A stretch of DNA of 64,000 nucleotides from Symbiodinium natans (taxonomy: Eukaryota > Sar > Dinophyceae > Suessiales > Symbiodiniaceae): positions 679,001-743,000 of the forward strand of contig CAJNDS010001458.1 in NCBI GenBank assembly GCA_905221605.1, written 5' to 3'. Positions 22,137 to 30,369 of the stretch are shown here, in pieces. How positions within the stretch are numbered: position 1 is the first letter of the stretch; each line of letters begins with the position of its first letter. The notes below the pieces were generated by a model. The model saw nothing but the letters and a program-made list of their open reading frames with translations. It ran no database searches and was not told the origin of the DNA. The translations under genes were made by a program, and so were the position numbers.

Positions 22137-22886
22137 CTACTCAGCAACTTCGAACTGAAAGGACAGCTCAACTGGCTTGGTCCAGCCCAGCATGGACCTT
22201 GGCCGCCCTCCCACCGACACGGGCATCTTGAAAGCCTTGACGTCCAGGACCACCCAGCCGAAAAACCGCTTAGCACCCGAGGACCACCAATCGAATGGAC
22301 TGTCGACCTCGATGAGCGTATCCTGCCTGTGAGAGTCGAAGTCCCGATCGTCCAAGAACTCGGTCGCCCCAGCAAAGGTGATGATGCCCAGGACCTGAGC
22401 CCGTGAAGGAGGAGGGCCAATCTCCGTGTCCACGATGGCACCCTTGGTGGACCCGGCGCCGACGGTCTCTATGAGGAAGAGCTGCTCGCCCTCCGAAAAG
22501 CACTGGTAGTGACCGAGGGCGTACTTCCTCACCTCCATCTTTTTGCGCCCAAGCATCAACAGCCGACTCCATGGGTACTGGACATTGAGGCCGCAAAGCG
22601 AGAGGCGCTGAGTCGACAAAAAAACTTCATTGGACACCGAAGCAGGCAAGTTAGGATCTTTCAGCCGTGCTGCGCGAGCGACCAACTCGGCCGCCGTGCC
22701 GCATTCTCGCATGGATTTCAAGTCTGCAAGAGCTTTCCTTCTGCTGTCACGCAGCGGACCTCTGATCGAAGTGTCCTTCTCCTCGCAGATGCGGATGTGC
22801 GCAAAATGCGCTCGCCAGCCATATCCATGCTTCTCCACGATCCCGCGCTGGCTAAGTTCCTGTGACTTTCTACCGAGACCCGCCAT
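22137..22886 (-). CDS. AP2-like plus ASCH-like domain protein
   Basis: An intact 249-residue frame. Residues about 12-62 resemble the AP2-like integrase/DNA-binding fold of alveolate proteins: 'QRGIVEK.GYGWRAHF' followed by 'IRGPLRDSRRKALADLKSMR'. Residues about 103-225 fit an ASCH-like (PUA-related) fold: 'YPWSRLLMLGRKKMEVRKY', then 'GEQLFLIETVG', 'VLGIITFAGATEF' and 'FFGWVVLDVKAF' in the expected order. ASCH domains bind RNA or modified nucleotides; AP2 domains bind DNA. A nucleic-acid-binding regulatory role is inferred. Domain assignment is by eye; I am fairly sure of ASCH and moderately sure of AP2. The next gene in the same orientation lies upstream at 23189. The Met at 22886 is the first in frame. 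Confidence 0.75.
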   Translation of the reverse strand: MAGLGRKSQELSQRGIVEKHGYGWRAHFAHIRICEEKDTSIRGPLRDSRRKALADLKSMRECGTAAELVARAARLKDPNLPASVSNEVFLSTQRLSLCGLNVQYPWSRLLMLGRKKMEVRKYALGHYQCFSEGEQLFLIETVGAGSTKGAIVDTEIGPPPSRAQVLGIITFAGATEFLDDRDFDSHRQDTLIEVDSPFDWWSSGAKRFFGWVVLDVKAFKMPVSVGGRPRSMLGWTKPVELSFQFEVAE

Positions 22887-23146
22887 GCTGCAACTTCACA
22901 CCTGCCTCGAGCCAAGGTAGAGATCACAACAAAACTCTGAGCGCAGGAGAAGATCCACAACACCGTCCCCAAGTTGTTTGCGAGGATTTCAAAGCTCCAT
23001 GCGCTCGGGCCATCCCTCTAGAAGCACGCATGCGTGTAGAGCATCCGATGGAATGTGTGACGGCGCATATGTGTGCATGTTGAGGCGCAGGCAGGAGGCC
23101 AAGCAGCTTTGCATTTTATATCTTGGGCTGGTACACGCGAAAGACC

Positions 23147-23164
23147 CTTTCGCAAGACAGCGTT
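23147..23164 (-). promoter_or_regulatory. recurrent 18-bp intergenic motif, copy 2
   Basis: CTTTCGCAAGACAGCGTT, 24 bp beyond the stop of the phosphatase gene on the minus strand. It differs by one base from copy 1. Confidence 0.55.
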
Positions 23165-23188
23165 GAGGGGAGTAAGCAAGGGTTCAAA

Positions 23189-23869
23189 CTAGCGAGAGTT
23201 CTGCAGGCGGTGCAAAGCCAAGAGAGCATAATCTCTGCATTTCCACGGTTGCAGAGCTGGCCGAGCCGACAAGATGCAGTCCACAGCTTCATCTGCGCTG
23301 CATTGGCCGTCCAGCACCAGCCAAGCGCAGAGGGCAGCAGGACTGCGATTAATGCCACCGAAGCAATGGAAGAGCACGTTGAACTCCTCGCTCGCCTGTT
23401 GGCACTGCTCGCGCAGAGTGCGCAAAGTCTGAGCCATGTCTGTCCAAGCCTGGGCGCACCGCTCTGCGCTCTCGAAGAACCAGGAAGCATCCCGGTTGCA
23501 TTTGATTCTGGGGTCGTCCAATTCAACTTGGACGTGCCGCACACCAGAGCGGGAAAAGTGCTCGCGCCAGTCTTGGGGAGCCCCCCTGACTCGCAGCTCA
23601 GCTGGCCGGCACACGCTCACCACAACCGTCACAGAAGTGTTGGTGCTGACCTCGACGTGGAAGATGTCGGCAGCCGAGCGCACGCTGCCCAGCAAGCAGC
23701 TCTCACCAGGCTTCGCAGACCGCACCACCACGGCATCGAGAGGCCAGTCGGAGATGTCGCCCAGGTTGTAGGAAGCTCTCCAAACAGTATAGTCCATGTC
23801 TGACCAAGGGTTCGGGCAGAACAATGTCAGAATGACATTCCCACACAGACAGACACAAAACCACGTCAT
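23189..23869 (-). CDS. dual-specificity phosphatase-like protein
   Basis: 226 residues. The signature HCFGGINRS at residues 168-176 matches the Cys-based phosphatase motif HCxxGxxRS: Cys169 would be the nucleophile and Arg175 the phosphate-binding residue. Asp118/Asp119 in 'VELDDPRIK' are candidates for the general acid, about 50 residues upstream as usual in dual-specificity phosphatases. After the loop, 'SPAALCAWLVLDGQCSADEAVDCILSARP' has the normal helical pattern of the family. Expected activity is dephosphorylation of phospho-Ser/Thr/Tyr proteins or related substrates. The N-terminal 25 residues are Cys-rich and may be intron-derived rather than the true start. Same strand as its neighbours. 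Confidence 0.8.
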   Translation of the reverse strand: MTWFCVCLCGNVILTLFCPNPWSDMDYTVWRASYNLGDISDWPLDAVVVRSAKPGESCLLGSVRSAADIFHVEVSTNTSVTVVVSVCRPAELRVRGAPQDWREHFSRSGVRHVQVELDDPRIKCNRDASWFFESAERCAQAWTDMAQTLRTLREQCQQASEEFNVLFHCFGGINRSPAALCAWLVLDGQCSADEAVDCILSARPALQPWKCRDYALLALHRLQNSR

Positions 23870-23894
23870 CGACTGGCCTAAAGCTCGGGATCAT

Positions 23895-24600
23895 CGATGT
23901 CTCCCATCCACGGTCAACGTCAAAGGCGAAGAGAAGTTGAGGTCAAGAAGAAGGCTACAGAAGAAGCACTGTTTCAGTCCTGCGCTCTAGTGAGAAACGA
24001 ACTTGCCCAGTCCCGCGGGCTGCATCCCCACACCTCCGCAAGACGGCGTCCATGCGGTTCCGCAGCCGCGCATCTTCGCAACAGAGCGGCCATGCGGTTC
24101 CACGGTCGCGCTACATGTGTGCGGTGGCGTGAAACACACGTAGCCGCTCAGACCGCCGGGATACGTCAGCACCGCCCCTAGTCATCATGCCGATGAGCAG
24201 CCTCAGATGAAAGATGCGGGAGAGACCTCAAGGCAGACATTCGCACATCTTCCTCGTTGTACCAATCCACAATGCAACGTGCGCAATAGTGCGCCTGATG
24301 TCCATACTTCGTTCTCATGCACGGACGGTCGTGCATCTCGCAGGAGAAAGTACAACTGCCTCTTCGCGGCGGGCAAAGATTCCCCATTGCGGCAAGGAGC
24401 AAAAGGGCGCGGTCACCTAAGCAAACGTCGCAAAAAGGTGCTGCGGCGCCCACACGAATGCACGCATGTCACCATGCACTCAGACATCATGCCAACGTGT
24501 GAGTTGTGTCAAGTGAGTCCAAGGAGACATGCCATGTCATTCTCAGTCCAGGGAGACACGCAGTCTTTTTAGCAGGAGCTGCGAGAGTGTGCGCATGCCC
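23895..24600. other. intergenic stretch without a supported gene
   Basis: Several overlapping frames of 60-120 codons exist on both strands. None has a recognisable motif and most arise from high GC content. A small Cys/His-rich minus-strand frame (24178-24453, FCDVCLGDR and HYCARCIV words) could be part of an exon but is too weak to call. Confidence 0.4.
24033..24050 (-). promoter_or_regulatory. recurrent 18-bp intergenic motif, variant copy
   Basis: CCTCCGCAAGACGGCGTC, three differences from the consensus. A further degraded copy (TCTTCGCAACAGAGCGGCC) follows at about 24072. Confidence 0.4.
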
Positions 24601-24627
24601 ACAGGCGCTGCAGGCGCTGACTGACCT

Positions 24628-24975
24628 GTCCAGGGCGAGCCTTCCGCCGTGTCCGGCGCCGGCGCACCTTCCGCAAGACAGCGTCGGGCGCGCGGCGCCG
24701 GGGTCAGGCTCCGGCAAATAAACATCCGCAAAACTGGACCCTAGAGTCTCGAGTGCTGTCTAGGGCGAGGCTTCCGCCGTGTCCAGCGCCGGCGCACCTT
24801 TCGCAAGACAGCGTCGTGTGCGCAGCACCGGGGACGGGCTCCGGCAAATAGACATCCGCAAAACTGGACCCTAGAGTCTCGAGTGAAACATGTCTTTAGG
24901 GCGAGGCTTCCGCCGTGTCCAGCGCCGGCGCACCTTTCGCAAGACAGCGTCGCGCGCGCAGCAGCGGGGACGGGC
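24628..24975. repeat. tandem repeat of about 130-140 bp carrying the 18-bp motif
   Basis: Three units start with AGGGCGAG.CTTCCGCCGTGTCC (about 24636, 24764, 24897). Each contains GGCGCACCTTTCGCAAGACAGCGTCG, and two end with GGCAAATA.ACATCCGCAAAACTGGACCC. The motif copies are at 24668-24685, 24798-24815 and 24934-24951. The array abuts the 3' end of the next gene. Confidence 0.85.
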
Positions 24976-26061
24976 TCAGGCAACGTCCCAGGCTGCGCAC
25001 TTCACCTTCGTCGGCGTCTCCTCGATGAGACTGGTGGCCGGGCGCTTGTTGCTCTGCAGCGTCGGCTCCCCCGCGAGCAAGTCCCAGACCATGGCGCGCT
25101 CTGTCTCCAGGTTGCGAACTTGAGCCTCCGTCGCCCGGGACATCCACTCCACGTGCAAGACCACAGCGTCCGTGGCCTCGTTCCTGAGTACGCGTCCCAC
25201 CAAAAACCGTGGTTGGCCGTCTGCCATGTTGAAGAGGTGACAGCTGGTGAAGTGACAAAAGGCCTCGATCGCGAATGGCTGGGCGCCGTCCATGTGTGGG
25301 TACGAAAAGACCTGCTGGTGCTTGGTGACCAAATGCTTCTCGCCGCCAATGTCCACCTCGTCCATGGACGGCTCGTCCTTGGCGAAGGCCAGCAGCGTCA
25401 CGCACTCCGCGAACACGGAACCGCGCGTGAAGAAGGTCCCGAGGTCCGAGCAGGACAAGTCTGAGAACAGACTCTGCACAGGCAGGACCGCGCCATCCCT
25501 CATTTCATTTACCAGGCGCGTCACCTTCTTGACCATGGGACGCGCGCGCTCATCGTAAGCTTCTCCGAAGGAAGGACGAGCTGCTAAGATCTGAAATTGC
25601 GTCGGAGCACTTGCGGATGCCTGCGAAGCTTGCGAGGACTGCAGCAAACCGCCGCGGGGCTGCCCCAGCCGCTGTGAAGTACCCAAGCGAGCATCGAAGG
25701 GCCCCTTGAAGCAAAGCGCCTGCGGGCCCTTGTCCCGAAGCAACTGGGCCAACGCCTGCTCGTCCGCGACCCGGGCCAGCACTGCGAGCTCCGCTCCTCC
25801 CACCAGGACATTGTCCAGCTGCCCCGTCCAATCCGCCACGTGCACGGTGGCCAGCACGCGAGCAGCCTCTGCGGGCTCCGTCTGGCAGCCACTGGTGTCA
25901 GCACGCTTGCACTTGCCGCTGACGTCATCAATCTTGGTCTGACAGACGCTTTCCCCAAGACGCCTCCTGCTCGGAAATGCACTGCGAGAGAGCGTCGAGA
26001 AGCTCCTCTCTGTTCCGCATGCGCGCACCAGCGCGCAGGTGCACACCCGCAGCCCCAGCAA
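24976..26061 (-). CDS. hypothetical protein, main exon of SAP-like repeat gene
   Basis: An open frame of 361 codons; the true exon probably begins some way in, because the first ~35 codons overlap a SAP-like exon read in another frame. The segment 'RVLATVHVADWTGQLDNVLVGGAELAVLARV' followed by 'FKGPFDARLG' has beta-strand character and could be an OB-like fold, but I cannot name a family. The later part (residues 190-340) contains a conserved-looking 'FTRGSVFAECVTLLAFAKDE' and 'FAIEAFCHFTSCHLFNMADGQPRFLVGRVLRNE'. The tail (about 25010-25040) carries a basic 'SNKRPATSL' stretch. Upstream SAP-like motifs (25928-26116 and about 26380-26560) suggest a DNA- or RNA-associated multi-exon gene. The function is unknown. 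Confidence 0.6.
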   Translation of the reverse strand: MLGLRVCTCALVRACGTERSFSTLSRSAFPSRRRLGESVCQTKIDDVSGKCKRADTSGCQTEPAEAARVLATVHVADWTGQLDNVLVGGAELAVLARVADEQALAQLLRDKGPQALCFKGPFDARLGTSQRLGQPRGGLLQSSQASQASASAPTQFQILAARPSFGEAYDERARPMVKKVTRLVNEMRDGAVLPVQSLFSDLSCSDLGTFFTRGSVFAECVTLLAFAKDEPSMDEVDIGGEKHLVTKHQQVFSYPHMDGAQPFAIEAFCHFTSCHLFNMADGQPRFLVGRVLRNEATDAVVLHVEWMSRATEAQVRNLETERAMVWDLLAGEPTLQSNKRPATSLIEETPTKVKCAAWDVA

Positions 26062-26116
26062 GCGCCCGCAACTGCTTCACGGTCTGCTTCGCTAACTCCT
26101 CGCGCAGCCAAGCCAC
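25928..26116 (-). CDS. SAP-like motif exon, copy 1
   Basis: The frame contains 'LAKQTVKQLRALAGAAGVHLRAG...NREELLDALSQCI', matching the helix-turn-helix spacing of SAP motifs (Leu-rich helix, Gly turn, then 'K/R.ELL..L'), which bind AT-rich DNA in chromatin proteins. It ends in 'SEQEASWGKR', which is repeated in the upstream copy. It lies directly 5' of the 24976-26061 frame and overlaps its first codons in another frame, so an exon junction is expected near 25960-25990. Confidence 0.5.
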   Translation of the reverse strand: MAWLREELAKQTVKQLRALAGAAGVHLRAGARMRNREELLDALSQCISEQEASWGKRLSDQD

Positions 26117-26253
26117 GCCATGAGCGGCAAAACCTTCGCGCAGACCGTGCAGCTCTTGCTGCGGCGCAGCGCCAGCTTCATCCTGATCACAGGTCGAGAA
26201 GAAAAGCCTGAAACTGCCCTAGTCAAGAGACACTGCGCACGCGCCGCTTGAAC

Positions 26254-26691
26254 TTAGAGCCCAAAAATAAGCAAGCTCCAAGCCACAAACAACATGACCC
26301 CAACCTGCGTAGGAATGCAAACCATGTGACGCACAAACCTTAGAGAAGAAGGAAACCAAGAATACAAAGCACGAAAATGACGCTTTCCCCAAGACGCCTC
26401 CTGCTCGGAGATGCACTGCGAGAGAGCATCAAGAAGCTCCTCTCTGTTTCGCGTGCTCGCGCCAGAGCCCTGTCGTGTGCCCGCAGCGCCAGCAAGCTCA
26501 CGCAGCTGCGTGACCGTCTTTTTCGCAAGCTCCTGGCGCAGCCAACCTGCACCTTTAGCACGGAAACCGCGCCGCAGCGTCTGCATAGCATCCCCGCCGG
26601 TGTACGACATGCCTGGACCTACAAAAACCCGCACGGTCCAAGCTGGCGCCAAGGTTTCACTCAATAGCGCCTCTCGGGCCAAAGCTAGCAC
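26254..26691 (-). CDS. SAP-like motif exon, copy 2 (probable N-terminal exon)
   Basis: 145 codons. 'LAKKTVTQLRELAGAAG...NREELLDALSQCISEQEASWGKR' repeats the copy-1 motif almost residue for residue, so a DNA segment of about 150-180 bp was duplicated (25950-26120 and 26375-26570). Upstream of it are 'APAWTVRVFVGPGMSYTGGDAMQTLRR', plausible coding, and a Met at 26691. The 3' part (below about 26375) is probably intron. I infer one gene running 26691 to 24976. Confidence 0.5.
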   Translation of the reverse strand: MLALAREALLSETLAPAWTVRVFVGPGMSYTGGDAMQTLRRGFRAKGAGWLRQELAKKTVTQLRELAGAAGTRQGSGASTRNREELLDALSQCISEQEASWGKRHFRALYSWFPSSLRFVRHMVCIPTQVGVMLFVAWSLLIFGL

Positions 26692-26954
26692 GCACGCATG
26701 TAGAGCAACGCATCATGAGGTAACAGACATACAGCACACGAACGCTAGCACCGACACACAGTGCGGGATGCCTTCTCCCCTTCATTGACGTCGGCGCGCC
26801 CCAGGACGTCCAAATCGGACATCGCCCAAACATGTTACATTTGAGAGCAACCGCTGATCACTTCCCACAGAGAGACGAGTCTGAGCGCAGGACTGGTTGC
26901 CTTCCCTCCAAATCGAGATCACTTTTTTCCCGCTCCACTGCATGGCTGATATTT

Positions 26955-27150
26955 GTCATGGTTTTGGAAACAGCGAATTCGGGGACCATGGTTTTCGCGA
27001 TGGTTTTGGAAACAGCTAATTCGAGTACCATGGTTTTCGCGATGGTTTTGGACACAGCGAATTCGGGGACCATGGTGTTTGCGATGGTTTTGGAAACAGC
27101 AACTTCGGGAACCATGGTTTTCGCAATGGTTTTGGAAGCGAATTCGAACA
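26955..27150. repeat. 42-bp minisatellite, GTTTTGGAAACAGC family
   Basis: About four and a half units of 42 bp (GTTTTGGAAACAGCGAATTC then GGGGACCATGGTTTTCGCGATG). A single later unit stands at about 27530-27590 between two arrays of the next family. Because 42 is divisible by 3, all frames stay open for long distances, producing large spurious ORFs. Confidence 0.95.
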
Positions 27151-27159
27151 GAACACACC

Positions 27160-28010
27160 GTCCCCAAGTTGTTTGCGAGGATTTCGAAGCTCCACAATTC
27201 CGCGCCCACGCTATTTGCGAGGATTTCGAAGCCCCACAGGATTTCGAAGCCCCAGAATTCCGCGCCCACGTTATTTGCCAGGATTTCGAAGCCCCACAGT
27301 TCCGCGCCCACGTTATTTGCGAGGGTTTCGAAGCCCCACAGTTCCGCGCCCACGTTATTTGCGAGGGTTTCGAAGCCCCAGAATTCCGCGCCCACGTTAT
27401 TTGCTAGGTTTTCAAAGCCCCAGAATTCCGCGCCCATGTTATTTGCGGTGTTTTCATGCGCCCAGATGTCCGTTACCATGCTCTTTGTGGTGTTTTCATG
27501 CGCCCAGATGTCCGTTACCATGCTATTTGGTTTTGGAAACAGCAACTTCGGGGACCATGGTTTTCGCAATGGTTTTGGAAGCGAATTCGAACACACCGTC
27601 CCCAAGTTGTTTGCGAGGAGTTCGGAGCTCCACAATTCCGCGCCCACGTTATTTGCGAGGATTTCGAAGCCCCACAGTTCCGCGCCCACGTTATTTGCGA
27701 GGGTTTCGAAGCCCCAGAATTCCGCGCCCGCGTCATTTGCGAGGATTTCGAAGGCCCACAGTTCCGCGCCCACGTTATTTGCGAGGGTTTCGAAGCCCCA
27801 GAATTCCGCGCCCACGTTATTTGCTAGGTTTTCAAAGCCCCAGAATTCCGCGCCCACGTTATTTGCTAGGTTTTCAAAGCCCCAGAATTCCGCGCCCATG
27901 TTATTTGCGGTGTTTTCACGCGCCCAGATGTCCGTTACCATGCTCTTTGCGGTGTTTTCATGCGCCCAGATGTCCGTTACCATGCTATTTGCGGTGTTTT
28001 CAGACGCCCA
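27160..28010. repeat. 42-bp minisatellite, ATTTCGAAGCCCCA family
   Basis: About 18 units of 42 bp (GAGGATTTCGAAGCCCCACA then GTTCCGCGCCCACGTTATTTGC), in two runs, each ending with units TTTTCATGCGCCCAGATGTC-type. The start of both runs shares 'CCGTCCCCAAGTTGTTTGCGAGG' with a single-copy occurrence at about 22963-22986 in the genic region, the possible source sequence. Confidence 0.95.
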
Positions 28011-28500
28011 GGGTGTCCGCGGCGTACTACGTCTGGAGCAAGCTCCGCGTGTCCGTGGCGTACTACATTTGTACTACAAAAGTCGACTTTCCAGCCACGG
28101 AAGCTCCGGGTGTCCGCGGCGTACTACGTTTGTACTACAAAAGTCGACTTTCCAGCCACGGAAGCTCCGGGCGTCCCCGGCGTACTACATTTGTACTACA
28201 AAAGTCGACTTTCCAGCCACAGAAGCTCCGGGCGTCCCCGGCGTACTACATTTGTACTACAAAAGTCGACTTTCCTGCCACGGAAGCTCCGGGTGTCCGG
28301 GGCGTACTACGTCTGTACTACAAAAGTCGACTTTGCAGCCACAGAAGCTCCGGGTGTCCGTGGCGTACTACATCTGTACTACAAAAGTCGACTTTCCAGC
28401 CACGGAAGCTCCGGGGGCGTCCGTGGCGTACTACATTTGTACTACAAAACTCGATTTTCCAGCCACGGAAGTCCCCGGCGTACTACGTCTGTACTACGCA
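28010..28500. repeat. 61-bp minisatellite
   Basis: About eight units of 61 bp beginning GCTCCGGGTGTCCGCGGCGT and containing GTACTACAAAAGTCGACTTT. Unit starts at 28103, 28164, 28225 and 28286 give a strict 61-bp period. Confidence 0.95.
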
Positions 28501-29010
28501 AGTCGAAAAAAAAACGCAAAAACACTACGGTTTTAGCACCGCGACCACGCGAAAACCCGCAGAGGGGTTACGTTTGTATGTCAAAAAACGCAAAAACACG
28601 ACGGTTTTGGCACCGCGCCAACGCCCAAACCCGCAGAGGGGTTACGTTTGTATGTCAAAAAACGCAAAAACACGACGGTTTTGGCACCGCGCCAACGCCC
28701 AAACCCGCAGAGGGGTTACGTTTGTTTGTCAAAAAAGGCAAAAACACGATGGTTTTGGCACCGCGCCAACGCCGAAACCCGCAGAGGGTTGACGCGCGCA
28801 CGAAAAAAATGCAAAAAACGACGGTTTTAGCACCGCGACCCAGCGATTACCCGCAGAGGGTTGTCCGCGCACAGAAAGAAACGTAAAAAAACGATGGTTT
28901 TAGCACCGCGACGACGCCGAAACCCGCAGAGGGTTGTCCGCGCAAATCAAGAAACGTAAAAAAACGACGGTTTTAGCACCGCGACCACGCCGAAACCCGC
29001 AGAGGGTTGC
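28500..29010. repeat. 68-74-bp minisatellite
   Basis: About seven units with the core ACGGTTTTGGCACCGCG followed by AACCCGCAGAGGG. The period is 74 bp in the first units (28601, 28675, 28749) and about 68 bp afterwards. Conserved between units despite differing flanks. Confidence 0.93.
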
Positions 29011-29139
29011 AATCCCGATTGGCGATGTCAACCCAGCCCGCCGCCTTAGAAAGAGTAATTTTAATTTAGAAATCTAGGACTGGGTACGAAGGTCTAGTAA
29101 ATTCTACGTAAATCTAGAAATTTGTATTCACTGATTACT

Positions 29140-29600
29140 AAGCTCTATGCAATTCACTCTATGCAATTCACTCTATGCACTTCCCTCTATGCACTTCACT
29201 CTATGCACTTCACTCTATGCACTTCACTCTATGCACTTCGCTCTATGCACTTCACTCTATGCACTTCACTCTATGCACTTCACTCTATGCACTTCACTCT
29301 GTGCACTTCACTCTGTGCACTTGCCTCTATGCACTTCACTCTATGCACTTGCCTCTACGCACTTCACTCTATGCACTTCACTCTATGCACTTCACTCTGT
29401 GCTTCACTCTATGCACTTCATTCTATGCACTTCACTCTATGCACTTCACTCTATGCGCTTCACTCTGTGCACTTCGCTCTGTGCGCTTGCCTCTATGCAC
29501 TTCACTCTATGCACTTCACTCTATGCACTTCACTCTGTGCACTTCATTCTATGCACTTCACTCTATGCACTTCGCTCTATGCACTTCAGTCTATGTTGTT
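29140..29600. repeat. 14-bp minisatellite (CACTCTATGCACTT)n
   Basis: More than 30 units of 14 bp with few substitutions. Three units equal 42 bp, so all frames encode Tyr-Ala-Leu-His/Met-His-Phe repeats. These ORFs are not genes. Confidence 0.97.
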
Positions 29601-29652
29601 GTGTCAGGGGGCTCCGCACGGAAGAACCCTTCGCGATGCTTTCGGGAATAAC

Positions 29653-29654
<2 letters not shown>

Positions 29655-29689
<35 letters not shown>

Positions 29690-30320
29690 CCCGGTTCTCT
29701 GTTCGCACCCCACCCCCCCCCATGCATGCTCCCAACCCTGAACCCTAAATCCTCAACCCTAGACCTAAACTCTAAACCCTGAAACCTAAAGCCTTAAACC
29801 CTAAACCCTAAAACCAACCCACAACCACACCACGGGGGTGGGGGGGGGGGGGGGGGCGGGGGGGTGGGGGGGGGGGGGGGGGGTGGGGGGGGGGGGGGGG
29901 GGGTGGGGGGGGGGTGGGGGGGGGGGGGGGGTGGGGTGGGGGGGGGGGGTGGGGGGGGGCTGGGGGGGTGGGGGGGGGGGGGGGTGGGGGGGGGGGGTGG
30001 GGGGGGGGTGGGGGGGGGGGACCCACCACCACACCACGGGTGAGGGCCGTCCGCACCGGCATCATATATGCGTATGAATATATTTTCTATATATATATAT
30101 ATATGTATATCTATATATATATATATATATGTGTGTATGTATGTATACATATATACATGTATGTGGCTATACATATGTAACAACATATATATATATATAC
30201 ATATATGTGCATTTGCATTGAATTATTATGATGTGTATCAAATATAGCAAAAAGCATATTTTGTCATGCAATATATATATATATATATGTATATACAATA
30301 TGAAAATGTATCTTTCTGTA
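29655..30320. repeat. AT microsatellite, poly-G block and TATA-rich block
   Basis: An (AT)n run at 29655-29686, then telomere-type words. A block of about 185 bp is almost pure G with isolated T and C (29836-30020). A long TATATA/TATGTA tract follows (30075-30300). The poly-G block can form G-quadruplexes and generates poly-Gly/poly-Pro ORFs that I reject. Confidence 0.95.
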
Positions 30321-30369
30321 TTCAAAAACACTCTGGTGATGCAAAGCCTGCAATGCAGAGAGGTCATAC

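Noticed and set aside
24178-24453. Small RING/zinc-finger-like frame
   Set aside because: Only two Cys pairs, wrong spacing for RING or MYND, and overlapped by equally long frames on the other strand.
26832-28886. Very long plus-strand ORFs (527, 539 and 308 codons) and a 354-codon minus-strand ORF
   Set aside because: They run through 42-bp and 61-bp minisatellites and are open in several frames at once, as expected when the repeat length is divisible by 3 and lacks stops. The peptide is just the repeat translated.
26955-29010. Possible CRISPR array
   Set aside because: Repeats are directly tandem without unique spacers, and the setting is eukaryotic.
29122-29782. ORFs rich in Tyr-Ala-Leu-His/Met-His-Phe
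   Set aside because: Three frames of the same 14-bp minisatellite; no independent protein signal.
29794-30186. Poly-Pro and poly-Gly ORFs
   Set aside because: Translation of a poly-G/poly-C block.
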